Under the pieces are notes generated by a model. The model was given only the letters and a program-made list of their open reading frames with translations. It searched no databases and was not told where the DNA came from. Source: Luteimicrobium sp042670205 (lineage in GTDB: Bacteria; Actinomycetota; Actinomycetes; Actinomycetales; Cellulomonadaceae). From it: a stretch of DNA of 64,000 bases. The stretch spans positions 19,798-83,797 of the forward strand of contig NZ_JBHUWD010000016.1 in assembly GCF_042670205.1 (NCBI RefSeq), written 5' to 3'. The position numbers and the translations under genes are program-made. Of this stretch, positions 33,064 to 45,800 are shown in pieces. The first letter of the stretch is position 1. Each line of letters begins with the position of its first letter.

Positions 33064-34538
33064 GCCTGGGCGGAGACCGGCTCCTCGCCGACCTGCGGCT
33101 CGGCGGCGACGGCGGCGTTCCCGAGGGGCTTCGCGAGCTGCGGGACGATCTCGCCGAGGCGCGGCTCCCACGCGGCGGCGCGGTCGCCGAAGCACTGCCG
33201 GAGCAGCTTGACCATGATCGGCGCGGCGGTCGAGGCGCCGGGGGAGGCGCCGAGAAGGCCGGCGATCGATCCGTCCGCGGCGGCGACGAGCTCGGTGCCC
33301 ATCTGCAGGACGCCGTGGCCGTTCTCGTCCTTCTTCATCACCTGGACGCGCTGGCCGGCGGTGATGAGCTCCCAGTCGCTGGGCTTCGCCGTCGGCATGA
33401 AGGTGAGGAGCTGCTCGAACTTCTTGTCGCGCGACGCGGCGAGCTGACCGACGAGGTACTGGACGAGGTCGAAGTTGTCCTTCGCGACGCCGAGCATCGG
33501 TCCGATGTTCCCCGGCCGGACGGACCCGGGCAGGTCGAACCAGGAGCCCTTCTTCAGGAACTTGGGGCTGAACCCGGCGTACGGACCGAACATGAGGTAC
33601 GACTTGCCGTCGACGACGCGCGTGTCGAGGTGCGGGACGGACATCGGGGGCGCGCCGACGTCGGCCTTGCCGTAGACCTTCGCGCGGTGGGCGGCGACGA
33701 TCTCGGGGTTGGACGTGCGCAGGAACTCGCCGGAGATGGGGAAGCCGCCGAAGCCCTTGATCTCCGGGATGCCGGACTTCTGGAGGAGGTGCAGCGCGCC
33801 GCCGCCGGCGCCGACGAAGACGAACTTCGCGTCGACGTGGTGCGTGCGGACCTTCGCGTTCCAGCTGCGGTCCTTCATGGTGAGGTGCCAGCGGTCGCCG
33901 TTGCGGGTGATGTTGGTGACCTCGTGCTGGACCTCGACGTCGGCGCCGTTGTCCTGCAGGAAGGCCACCAGGTGCCGGGTCAGTGCGCCGAAGTCGACGT
34001 CGGTGCCCCAGTCGGCGCGGGTCGCGGCGATCGGCTCGGACGCGTCGCGGCCCTCGGTGAGCTTCGGTGCCCACGAGCCGATGACCTCGGGGTCGGTGCT
34101 GAACTCCATGCCCGCGAAGCGGTGGTTGGTGCGCAGCGCTTCGACCCGGCGGCGCAGGTAGTCGACGTTCTTCTCGCCGCGCACGAACGTCATGTGCGGG
34201 GTGTTCGACAGGAACGTCGACAGGGGCGGGATGAGCCCGGCGTCGGCCAGGTGGCTCCAGAACTGGTGCGAGAGCTCGAACTGCTCGTTGATCGAGATCG
34301 CCTTGGCGATGTCGATGGTGCCGTCCGCCTTCTCGGGCGTGTAGTTGAGCTCGCACAGCGCCGCATGCCCGGTGCCCGCGTTGTTCCACGGGTTCGAGGA
34401 CTCCTGCGCGACGTCGTCGAGGCGCTCGTAGAGCGCGATCGACCAGGACGGTTCGAGGAGCTTGAGGAACGCCCCGAGGGTGGCGGACATGATCCCGCCA
34501 CCGACGAGCGCGACGTCGACGCTGGTTACTCGAGGCAC
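33060..34538 (-). CDS. mqo: Malate:quinone oxidoreductase
   Basis: A 492-residue FAD-dependent, membrane-associated enzyme that oxidises malate to oxaloacetate and passes electrons to quinone in the TCA cycle. The FAD-binding GGGIMSATLG is at the N-terminus, followed by family blocks SSNPWNNAGTGHAALCELNY, FGGFPISGEFLR, MFGPYAGFSPKFLKKGS and GASPGASTAAPIMV. The length is as usual for Mqo. It starts at a GTG 6 nt after a TACAAT box. The dtxR-type gene diverges 52 bp away. Confidence 0.96.
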   Translation of the reverse strand: MPRVTSVDVALVGGGIMSATLGAFLKLLEPSWSIALYERLDDVAQESSNPWNNAGTGHAALCELNYTPEKADGTIDIAKAISINEQFELSHQFWSHLADAGLIPPLSTFLSNTPHMTFVRGEKNVDYLRRRVEALRTNHRFAGMEFSTDPEVIGSWAPKLTEGRDASEPIAATRADWGTDVDFGALTRHLVAFLQDNGADVEVQHEVTNITRNGDRWHLTMKDRSWNAKVRTHHVDAKFVFVGAGGGALHLLQKSGIPEIKGFGGFPISGEFLRTSNPEIVAAHRAKVYGKADVGAPPMSVPHLDTRVVDGKSYLMFGPYAGFSPKFLKKGSWFDLPGSVRPGNIGPMLGVAKDNFDLVQYLVGQLAASRDKKFEQLLTFMPTAKPSDWELITAGQRVQVMKKDENGHGVLQMGTELVAAADGSIAGLLGASPGASTAAPIMVKLLRQCFGDRAAAWEPRLGEIVPQLAKPLGNAAVAAEPQVGEEPVSAQA

Positions 34539-34544
34539 CTGGCG

Positions 34545-34550
34545 ATTGTA
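34545..34550 (-). promoter_or_regulatory. -10 box (TACAAT) of apparently leaderless mqo
   Basis: On the minus strand TACAAT, near the consensus, lies 6 nt before the GTG at 34538. Confidence 0.6.
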
Positions 34551-34578
34551 GGCCCGGCCCTCCGGGGGTCCCGCTCGC

Positions 34579-34584
34579 TAGGGT
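34579..34584 (+). promoter_or_regulatory. -10 box (TAGGGT) of the apparently leaderless DtxR-type gene
   Basis: TAGGGT lies 6 nt before the GTG at 34591, with no ribosome binding site. Confidence 0.5.
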
Positions 34585-34590
34585 GGCGAT

Positions 34591-35307
34591 GTGAGCGAGT
34601 CGACAACGGACCTGACGTCCGTGGCCCAGGACTACCTCAAGGTGATCTGGACGGCGCAGGAGTGGAGCGCGGACCCGGTCACCACCAAGCTCGTCGCGGA
34701 CCGCATGGGCGTGGGCGCGTCGACGGTCTCGGAGACGGTGCGGCGACTCGGCTCGCAGGGGCTCGTCGAGCACGCGCGCTACGGGTCCATCGAGCTGACG
34801 CCCGAGGGCCGGCGGCACGCGCTCGCGATGGTCCGCCGTCACCGCCTCATCGAGACCTTCCTCGTGGAGACGCTCGGGTACGGGTGGGACGAGGTGCACG
34901 ACGAGGCGGAGGTCCTCGAGCACGCGGTCTCCGACGGCCTCGTGGCGCGGATCGACGCCCTGCTCGGACACCCGGAGCGGGACCCGCACGGCGACCCGAT
35001 CCCGCGCGTCGACGGCACCGTCCCGCGGCCGGGCGCGGTGAGCCTCGCCGAGCTCGCGGCGGGGGACCACGGCCGCGTCGCGCGCATCTCCGACGCCGAC
35101 CCGGACGTCCTGCGCTACCTCGACGAGCTGGGGATCCGGCTCGACACCGAGCTGCGCGTCGTCGGACGGCGCACCTACGCCGGCGTCCTCGAGGTCACCC
35201 TGCCGGAGACCGGACCGAGCGCCGCCCCGCCGATCCTGCAGCTCGGGCTCCCGGCCGCGGAGGCCATCTGGGTGCTGCCCGTCGAGCGCGCCGACGCCGA
35301 GCGGTAG
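34591..35307 (+). CDS. DtxR-family metal-dependent repressor
   Basis: A 238-residue metalloregulator. The N-terminal winged helix reads VAQDYLKVIWTAQEW and VADRMGVGASTVSETVRRL. The dimerisation and metal-binding region carries RRHRLIETFLVETLG, DEVHDEAEVLEHAVSD and the HPERDPHGDPIP block. The C-terminal third is a FeoA/SH3-like domain. Whether it senses iron (IdeR-like) or manganese (MntR-like) cannot be decided with confidence. It is divergent from mqo and may regulate it or the downstream exporter. Confidence 0.9.
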   Translation: MSESTTDLTSVAQDYLKVIWTAQEWSADPVTTKLVADRMGVGASTVSETVRRLGSQGLVEHARYGSIELTPEGRRHALAMVRRHRLIETFLVETLGYGWDEVHDEAEVLEHAVSDGLVARIDALLGHPERDPHGDPIPRVDGTVPRPGAVSLAELAAGDHGRVARISDADPDVLRYLDELGIRLDTELRVVGRRTYAGVLEVTLPETGPSAAPPILQLGLPAAEAIWVLPVERADAER

Positions 35308-35412
35308 ACCCGGTAGGCTCAGACCACCGCACCACTTCTCGTTCCGGTCGCCGCCGACCTCCCCTCGAATCGTTTCGACCTTGGTCGACCCGAGCCCTGC
35401 CCGGAGGCAGCG

Positions 35413-36636
35413 ATGACCGCCACCCCCACACCGCACCCCGCCATCCGCCCGGACGCGTCACGCCGCGCCACTCTCGCGCTCCTCGCGCTCGCGGTCGGCG
35501 GCTTCACGATCGGCACCACCGAGTTCGCGTCGATGGGCCTCGTGCCCGACATCGCGTCCGACCTCGACGTCTCCATCCCCGCGACCGGGCACGTCATCAC
35601 CGCCTACGCGCTCGGCGTCGTCGTCGGGGCGCCGCTCCTCACCGCGCTCGCCGCCCGACTGCCTCGCAAGGCCCTGCTGATCTGGCTCATGGCCGGGTAC
35701 ACCGTCGCGAACCTCGCCTCCGCGTTCGCCCCCGGGCTCGACGGGCTCCTCGTCGCGCGGTTCGTCGCGGGCCTCCCGCACGGCGCGTTCTTCGGGGTCG
35801 GCGCGGTCGTCGGGACGGCCGTCGTCGGGCCTGAGCGCCGCGGCCGCGCCGTGGCGACGATGATGACCGGCCTCACGATCGCCAACGTCGTCGGCGTGCC
35901 GCTCTCGACGTTCGTCGGGCAGCAGCTCGGGTGGCGGCTCGCGTTCGTCGTGGTCGGCGGGCTCGGCGCGCTGACCCTCCTCGGGCTCGCGCGCTTCGTC
36001 CCGCACGTCGACGCGGTGCCCGGCGCGAGCGTGCGCGGGGAGCTGGGCGCGCTGCGCAGCGGCCGGCTCTGGGTCACGGTCGTCGCCGCCGCGGTCGGGT
36101 TCGGCGGCCTGTTCGCCGTCTACACCTACATCGCCCCGACCGTGACGACCGTGACCGGGCTCTCCGACGACCTCGTCCCGGTCGTGCTCGCGGTCTTCGG
36201 CGTCGGGATGACGGTGGGCACGCTCATCGGCGGACGGCTCGTGGACCGCAGCGTCCTGCGGACGATGGTCGCCGCGTTCGCCGCGACCGCGGTCGCCCTC
36301 GCCGTCCTGGCGCTCGTACTGCAGTGGCCCGTCGGGGCGTTCGTCGGGCTGTTCCTCCTCGCGGCCACGTCGCAGGTGCTCGGCGTCGCGATGCAGACCC
36401 GGCTCATGGACCTCTCGCCGACCGCGCCCTCGCTCGGCGCGGCCCTCGCGCACTCGGCGCTCAACGTGGGCAACGCCGACGGCGCGTTCGTGGGCGGCCT
36501 CGTCATCGCGGCCGGGTGGGGCTATCGCGCCCCGGCGTGGGCGGGCGTCCTGCTGACGATCGCCGGCCTGGCGATCATCCTGGCGGCCGGGCGCTCGCGG
36601 GCCGAGCGCGCGGGGACGCCGCGCCTGCGGCGATGA
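35413..36636 (+). CDS. MFS exporter of the DHA1/AraJ type
   Basis: A 407-residue twelve-segment transporter. The start LALAVGGFTIGTTEFASMGLVP is the hallmark of the AraJ/YdhP-like drug and nucleoside exporters. Other signatures are ALAARLPRKALLIWLM, GLPHGAFFGVGAVVG and GGRLVDRSVLRTMV. CGGAGG precedes the ATG by 7 nt. It lies 105 bp behind the DtxR gene on the same strand. The substrate is unknown. Confidence 0.9.
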   Translation: MTATPTPHPAIRPDASRRATLALLALAVGGFTIGTTEFASMGLVPDIASDLDVSIPATGHVITAYALGVVVGAPLLTALAARLPRKALLIWLMAGYTVANLASAFAPGLDGLLVARFVAGLPHGAFFGVGAVVGTAVVGPERRGRAVATMMTGLTIANVVGVPLSTFVGQQLGWRLAFVVVGGLGALTLLGLARFVPHVDAVPGASVRGELGALRSGRLWVTVVAAAVGFGGLFAVYTYIAPTVTTVTGLSDDLVPVVLAVFGVGMTVGTLIGGRLVDRSVLRTMVAAFAATAVALAVLALVLQWPVGAFVGLFLLAATSQVLGVAMQTRLMDLSPTAPSLGAALAHSALNVGNADGAFVGGLVIAAGWGYRAPAWAGVLLTIAGLAIILAAGRSRAERAGTPRLRR

Positions 36637-36780
36637 CGCCGCACGACGCGCGGTCGGGTGCCCCACGCCCCGAGACACCTCCCAGACTCAGCCGGTAGCG
36701 TGTGCGGCGACCTCCGTACGCGAGGCGTGACCAGCACCGACGCCCCGTGGGACGGGACGTCGCCCAGCGAGGGAGCAGCG

Positions 36781-37452
36781 GTGAGCCAGGCCCCGAACGT
36801 CAGTGCCGAGCCCGATGACGTGGACGTCGACGACGACCTCGACGACTACTCGCGACCGCTGATCCCGCACCCCCTCAAGGACCGCACGCTCGGCTGGATC
36901 CTGACGATCTTCGGCGGCATCGCCTTCCTGGCCGCGGGCACGCTGACGATCGACGACTGGAAGCTCGCGGAGAACCCGGACTACACGCCGTCGTGCTCGA
37001 TCAACGTCTTCGTGACGTGCAGCGCGGCGATGCAGTCGTGGCAGGGCAAGCTCTACGGCTTCCCGAACCCGTTCCTCGGCATCGTGGCGTTCGCGATCGT
37101 CGTCACGGTCGGCGTCATCATGCTCACCGGCTTCCGGCCGCCGCGCTGGTTCCGGCTCGCGCTGCTCGCGGCGACGACCATCGGCCTCGGGCACGTCGTC
37201 TTCTTCGTCTGGACGACGATCTACCGGCTCGGCAAGATCTGCCCCTACTGCAGCGTCGTGTGGCTCTGCATGATCCCGATCTTCTGGTACCAGCTCGTGC
37301 ACGCGATCCAGGAGCGCGCGATCCCGCTGCCCGAGAAGTGGCGCGGGGCGATCGTGCGGAACCGGACGATCGGCACGGTCGTGCTCTATGTCGCGCTGCT
37401 GCTGTGGGTCTTCGTCGGCCTGCGCGAGCCCATCGCCCAGACCTACTTCTGA
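36781..37452 (+). CDS. Vitamin K epoxide reductase (VKOR) family protein
   Basis: A 223-residue membrane protein with four to five membrane segments that reoxidises the disulfide-forming machinery outside the cytoplasmic membrane using menaquinone. The loop cysteine pair is in SCSINVFVTCSAAMQSW and the quinone-side active site is CPYC in LGKICPYCSVVWL. The first 40 residues are acidic and cytoplasmic. The GTG at 36781 has GAGGGAG upstream; a GTG at 36727 is an alternative. TAGCGT at about 36696 may be the -10. No DsbA-like partner gene is adjacent. Confidence 0.92.
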   Translation: MSQAPNVSAEPDDVDVDDDLDDYSRPLIPHPLKDRTLGWILTIFGGIAFLAAGTLTIDDWKLAENPDYTPSCSINVFVTCSAAMQSWQGKLYGFPNPFLGIVAFAIVVTVGVIMLTGFRPPRWFRLALLAATTIGLGHVVFFVWTTIYRLGKICPYCSVVWLCMIPIFWYQLVHAIQERAIPLPEKWRGAIVRNRTIGTVVLYVALLLWVFVGLREPIAQTYF

Positions 37453-37501
37453 CCGGCGCCGACGCGGTGGACGGCCCGCCCGGGCTGTCCGTCGGCGCCG
37501 G
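37453..37501 (+). terminator. Stem-loop after the VKOR gene, abutting the leuS promoter
   Basis: Perfect 12-bp outer arms CCGGCGCCGACG (37453-37464) and CGTCGGCGCCGG (37490-37501), with an inner stem GGACGGCCC/GGGCTGTCC. It starts at the base after the VKOR stop and ends one base before the TAAACT box of leuS. Confidence 0.8.
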
Positions 37502-37507
37502 TAAACT
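37502..37507 (+). promoter_or_regulatory. -10 box (TAAACT) of apparently leaderless leuS
   Basis: TAAACT lies 6 nt before the GTG at 37514; the stem-loop upstream leaves no room for a ribosome binding site. Confidence 0.6.
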
Positions 37508-37513
37508 CCTGGT

Positions 37514-40465
<2,952 letters not shown>

Positions 40466-40478
40466 CCCCGGAGCCGTC

Positions 40479-42005
40479 GTGGCGAGGGTGGAGGGCGCGT
40501 ACGAGCGCGCCCGGCGCGCGTTCGCGAGCCCGATGCTTGCGCTCCTGCACAAGCAGCGGGCGCCGCTGGTCGTGACGTTGCTCGGTGCCCTGTTCGGGGC
40601 CGAGCGGTCGGCCGTGCCCGTCGCCGACGCGCACACCGAGCTCGACGACGCCCTCGCCGGGCTGCGCGCGAGCGGTTTCGACGACGTCCCCGACGCGTCG
40701 GCGCGCGAGCTGTGCCGGCAGTGGGTCGCGGAGAGCTGGCTGCTGCGCCAGGTCGGCGACGACGGCGCCGAGGAGTACCGGCTGACCGCGCACGCCGTCG
40801 AGGCGCTCGAGGTCGCGGCGCGGGCCGGCGGGCCACGGACGCGGGTCTCGCACTCGCGGATCCGGACCCTGCTGGAGGCCGTCGAGCACCTCGCGCAGGA
40901 GGCCGACCCGGACGTCGAGAACCGGGTCGCGCGCCTCGAGCTCGAGATCGGGCGGCTGACGGCGGAGCGCGACCGCCTGCGGTCCGGGGCGCCGCTCGAC
41001 CTGACCGACGACGACCAGCTCGTCGAGGAGGCCGAGAACGTCCTGTTCCTCGTCCGCGAGCTGCCGGCGGACTTCGCGCGCGTCGGGGAGAGCATCAAGG
41101 CGCTCCAGCGGGGCGTCGTCGAGGCGCTGCGGCAGGACGAGCGGCCTACGGGCGAGGTCCTCGAGGCGTACCTTGAGCAGGCGGAGCGGCTGCTGGACGC
41201 GACCCCCGAGGGGCGCGCGTTCGCGGGCGCCATGCGCCTGCTCGCCGACACGGACCGTCTCGACGCGCTCGCGGACCAGCTCGACCTCGTCCTGGAGCAT
41301 CCGTTCGCGCAGCACCTCGACCCGGAGCGCCGGGCGGAGCTGCGCGCGATCACCCGTCAGATCGAGGCCGGTCTGGGCGCCGTGCTGACCCAGCAGCGCC
41401 GTACGTCCCACATCATCACGACCCAGGTGCGCCACCACGACCCGCTGCGCGACCGGCAGGTCGACGACCTCCTGCGCGACGCCGTCGCCGCCCTCGGCGC
41501 GTGGTTCCCGGGCTCGCGTCGCGGGCAGGACGTCGAGGCGCTGCGCCGTCTGCCGCGCGCCGACGTCGGGCGGCTGCGCGAGACGCCGTACGCGCCCGGG
41601 CGCGCCCCTGCGCCCGACGCCCTCACCGTGTGGGACGACGAGGGCGACCTCGACGCCGCCGGCGACCTCCAGGACGCGCGGGCGTGGGGCGGGCCGCACT
41701 ACGGGCGGATCGCCGCGCTGCTCGCGGCACGTGCGGGAGACTCCGAGCCCGCCACCGACCTGGCCGAGCTGTTCGAGTCCGGTCCGACGGACCTCCGGCG
41801 CCCCGTCGACCTGCTCGGCTACCTCGAGCTCGTGCCCGCCCCGGCTGCGATACCGCCCGGGGAAGGGGCCGAGGTGTCCGTCGTGACCGCCGTCCGCCCC
41901 GACGGGACCACGCGGCGCCTCGCGTTCGCCCGCACCGACGTCGGCCTCGACACCGCGGCCCACGACGTCCCCGTACCGCACGACGACCCGGAAGGAGCCC
42001 GATGA
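40479..42005 (+). CDS. jetA: JetA/MksF-like kleisin-type subunit (DUF3375)
   Basis: A 508-residue protein of the DUF3375 family, the MukF-like subunit of Wadjet (JetABCD), also called MksBEFG or EptABCD. The N-terminal winged-helix part begins with ARRAFASPMLALLHKQRAPLVV in sequence, followed by WVAESWLLRQ. The middle is helical (RLELEIGRLTAERDRL; TSHIITTQVRHHDPLRDRQVD). It starts with a GTG 13 bp after leuS, with CCGGAG upstream. Its stop overlaps the start of jetB. In the known systems it bridges the heads of the SMC subunit. Confidence 0.88.
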   Translation: MARVEGAYERARRAFASPMLALLHKQRAPLVVTLLGALFGAERSAVPVADAHTELDDALAGLRASGFDDVPDASARELCRQWVAESWLLRQVGDDGAEEYRLTAHAVEALEVAARAGGPRTRVSHSRIRTLLEAVEHLAQEADPDVENRVARLELEIGRLTAERDRLRSGAPLDLTDDDQLVEEAENVLFLVRELPADFARVGESIKALQRGVVEALRQDERPTGEVLEAYLEQAERLLDATPEGRAFAGAMRLLADTDRLDALADQLDLVLEHPFAQHLDPERRAELRAITRQIEAGLGAVLTQQRRTSHIITTQVRHHDPLRDRQVDDLLRDAVAALGAWFPGSRRGQDVEALRRLPRADVGRLRETPYAPGRAPAPDALTVWDDEGDLDAAGDLQDARAWGGPHYGRIAALLAARAGDSEPATDLAELFESGPTDLRRPVDLLGYLELVPAPAAIPPGEGAEVSVVTAVRPDGTTRRLAFARTDVGLDTAAHDVPVPHDDPEGAR

Positions 42006-42844
42006 GCGAGACCGCCCACGAGCCCGTCGAGCAGCCCGTCGAGCCGGCAGCGGGGGAGGCCGCCGACGACGTCGTCGCGGGTTCCGCCACGGCCACGACC
42101 CTGGAAGCCGACGAGAGCGCGGAGGCCGACCCGGCGGCCGAGGCCGGGTTCGTCGCGCCGCGCCCCGCGGAGGCCGACCTGCCCGTGCTGTTCGCGGGCG
42201 ACACCGGCACCCTCGAGCCCGACGTGCGCGAGGTCCTCGTGCGGCTCCTGCGGCAGCGGTACCTGTCGGCCGAGGCGCAGCCGTCGCACTGGCGGACGCT
42301 GCTCGCGCACCAGCCGGTGATCGAGTCGCGGCTCCACGATCTCTACGTGCGGCTCGTCGTCGACCACGACCGGGGGCTCGCCTTCAAACGCCAGGTGCGC
42401 GACGCGGACGTCCCCGTGCCGGTGCTGCTGCGCGACGAGCCGTACTCGCGCGTCGAGACGGTGCTCCTCGTCCATCTGCGGGCGCTGTACCAGCGCGAGC
42501 GTGGCGCGGGGGAGGCCGCGGCCCGCGTCGACCTCGAGGAGCTCGAGCAGACCGCGCTGAGCTTCGCCGACCCGACGTCGTCGAACCTGGCGGTCCGCCA
42601 GCGGGAGATCCGGTCCGCGGTCGCGCGGCTGGTCCGTGAGCGGATCCTCGAGGAGGAGAGCCAGGGCCGGTACCGCGTGCTGCCCATCGTCGACGTCGTG
42701 CTGTCCGTGGACCGGCTCACCGAGCTGACCCGCTGGCTGCGCGAGGACACCGGGCGGCGCGAGCACAGCGGGGGCGACGGCGCCGGCGACGACGTCGTTC
42801 CCGACGACGAGTCCGAGCCGGACGAGCTGGAGGTGCTCGCATGA
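42002..42844 (+). CDS. jetB: JetB/MksE-like subunit (DUF4194)
   Basis: A 280-residue protein. The first 70 residues are acidic and probably disordered. The DUF4194 domain then gives VREVLVRLLRQRYLSAEAQP, LYVRLVVDHDRGLAFKRQV, YSRVETVLLVHLRALYQRER and DLTELTRW-like C-terminal helices. It is the MukE-type winged-helix partner of JetA. It overlaps jetA by ATGA and overlaps jetC by four bases, so all three are translationally coupled. Confidence 0.87.
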   Translation: MSETAHEPVEQPVEPAAGEAADDVVAGSATATTLEADESAEADPAAEAGFVAPRPAEADLPVLFAGDTGTLEPDVREVLVRLLRQRYLSAEAQPSHWRTLLAHQPVIESRLHDLYVRLVVDHDRGLAFKRQVRDADVPVPVLLRDEPYSRVETVLLVHLRALYQRERGAGEAAARVDLEELEQTALSFADPTSSNLAVRQREIRSAVARLVRERILEEESQGRYRVLPIVDVVLSVDRLTELTRWLREDTGRREHSGGDGAGDDVVPDDESEPDELEVLA

Positions 42845-45800
42845 GCCTCATGGCGGACACGCTGTTCGGGCTGGTTCCCGTCGCGTCGACGGGGCAGCAG
42901 TGGACGGCCCGCGACCTGCAGGTCGTCAACTGGGGCGGCTACGAGGGCCGCCACCGGGTCCGGCTCGCTTCGAGCGCGACCCTCGTGTCCGGCGCGTCGG
43001 GCTCGGGCAAGTCGACCCTGCTCGACGCGTACGTGGCGTTGATGATGCCGCACACGACGCCGTTCAACGGGGCGTCGAACGGCGGCGTCGTCGGGCGGCC
43101 GCGCGGCAAGGACCAGCGCAACGTCATCTCGTACGCGCGTGGCAAGGTCGACGAGTCGCGGACCGAGGCCGGGACCCGCGAGCGCGTCCTGCGTGGGGCC
43201 GACGCCGACACCTGGTCTGCGGTCGCGATGACGTGGGCCGACCAGGACGGCCGCCTCTTCACGGCGGTCCGTGCCTGGTACGTGCCGTCCGCGGCGCAGC
43301 GCGTCGACGACGTCGTCGCGGTCCGTGCGACCTTCGACGGCGACCTCGACCTCGCGGAGCTCGCTCCGGCGGCGGCCGTGCGGTTGCGCCGGGCCGAGCT
43401 CACGGCGCTCGGGCTCGTCCTGCACGACACCGACCGCGACTTCACCGCGCGCCTGCACGCGACGCTCGGCATCGGGGCCGCGGGCGGCGGGACCAAGGCG
43501 ATCGGCCTGCTCGCGCGCATCCAGGCCGGCCAGCAGATCACGACGGTCGACGCCCTCTACAAGGCGATGGTCCTCGAGGAGCCCGAGACGCTCGCGGCCG
43601 CGGACGCCGCCGTCGAGCAGTTCGACAACCTCGCGGAGGTCCGCGAGCGCATGCTGGTCGCGCGTCGCCAGGTCCGGGCGCTCCGGCCGATCCGTGAGCA
43701 CCGCGAGACCGTCGACGCCGCGCGCGCCCGGATCGCCGTCGTCGACGCGGTCGGCTCGCCCGACGACGTCGCGTCGCCCCTGGCGGTCTGGCGCGACGGG
43801 CGCCGGCTCGACCTCCTGCGGGACGCCGAGGGCGCCGCGCGCTCCCGGCACCGCGAGCTCGTCGAGCGGGCCGAGGGCACGCGTGCCGCGGTCCTGGCGG
43901 CCGAGCACGAGCACGACGCGCTCCGCGACGCCGTCCGTGCCCAGGGCGGGGACCGCCTCGAGGTCGCCCGGCGCGAGCGCGAGCGCGCGGAGGAGCACCT
44001 CGCGCGCGTGCGCGCCGAGAGGGCCGGCCTGGACCGCTGGCTCGGTCAGGTCGAGGTCGAGGTCGGCTCGCGCGCCGACCTCGACCGGCAGCGGGCGGCG
44101 TCCCGGGCCTTCGTCGCGCAGGTCGACGACCGGCGTGGGGCGCTGCGCGACGAGCGGCTCGCGGCCTACGAGGCGGCGTCGCGTGCCCGTGCCGAGGTGG
44201 ACCGCCTGGAGCGCGAGCACGCGTCGCTGTCACTGCGTCGCGGCAACGTGCCCGACGAGCTGCACCGGGCCCGTGTGGTGCTCGCCCAGGCCGCCGGGCT
44301 CGAGGTCGAGGAGCTGCCGTTCGTCGCCGAGCTGCTCGAGGTGCGCACCGAGCACGAGCACTGGCGCGACGCGATCTCGCTCGCGCTGGGCGGGTTCGCG
44401 CTCACCCTCGTCGTGGACGACGCGCGGCTGGCCGCGTTCCGTGCGGCGATCGACGCCGTGCCTTCGGGCGTCCGGCTGCAGTTCGAGGGGGCGACGACCG
44501 GGCTCCCGTCCACCGGGACGCCCGACCCGCGGACGCTTCCGGGCCGCGTCGACGTGCGCCAGGGACCGTTCGCGGGTTGGCTCGCCGAGCGGCTCGAAGA
44601 ACGCTTCGCGTACGTGTGCGTCGACGACGCGCGCGACCTCGCCCGGCACCCGCGCGCCCTGACCCGGACCGGGCAGACGTCCGACGGGCGCCGGGGCGCG
44701 CACGGCGGCGGCGGACGCGCGAGCGTGCTCGGGTTCTCGAACTCGCGGCGGCTCGCGGAGCTCGCGGCGGACGTCGAGGCGGCCCGCGAGGAGCGCCGGC
44801 TCACCGCCGAGCGCGCGACCGGCGTCGACCAGCGCGCCGAGGCGCTCGAGGAGCAGCGCGCCGCGCACGCCCAGATCGCCGAGGCGACCTGGGAACGGGT
44901 CGACGTCGCGGGCGCCGCGCGGGCAGTCGCGGAATGGGAGTCGCGCCTCGAGGACCTGCGCACCGGGTCCGAGGACCTCCGGGCCCTCGAGGCCCGGGTC
45001 CGAGAGTCGGGTGCCCGGCTCGACGCGCTCCGCAAGGACGCCGCGCGTGCCGAGGTCGACCGGGACGCCGCGCACGCCACCTGGGAGCGCCTGACGGATG
45101 CCGTCGACGCGTGCCAGGAGGCGCTCGACCGGGCAGCGGAGAAGGGCGTGGAGGCCACGGCGGTCCAGGGCGAGTACCTCGACGGTGTCCTCGAGACGTT
45201 GCTCGGCGCCCACGAGGGACCGGTGACGCTCGAGCGCTTCGACGCCGCCGTCCGCGGGGTCGGGTCCGAGCTCGCCCACGAGCGTGCGCTGGCCGTCGCA
45301 GCCGAGGAGCGGGGGACGGACGCGCTCCGCGCCACGTTCACCCACTTCGTCGAGCAGTGGCCCAACCCCGATCTCGGGACCGATCCCGACGCCTCGTACG
45401 GCGACTTCGCGCGCCTGCTCGACGTGGTGGAGGCCGAGGGGCTGCACGAGCTCGAGGCGCGCTGGTCGCGCAGCCTCACCCAGCTCTCCGGCAACGACCT
45501 CACCGCGCTCCACGCGGCGATGAGCCGGGCGGTCCGCGAGATCACCGAGCGCATCGCGCCCGTCAACGAGATCCTCGCGCAGCTGCCCTTCTCCGACGAC
45601 GACCACCGCCTCCGCATCGACGCCCGCCTGGTCGAGTCGAACGTCGTCGGACGGTTCCGCAAGGAGCTGCGCGAGGCCGCGGCCGCCCTCGGGCCCGAGG
45701 CCACGGACGCCGAGCGGGAGGCGCGGTTCACGCGCATGGCCCGCGTCGTGGACCGCCTGCGCCGGACCGGGCCGGACTTCGCGGACCTCGTCGACGTGCG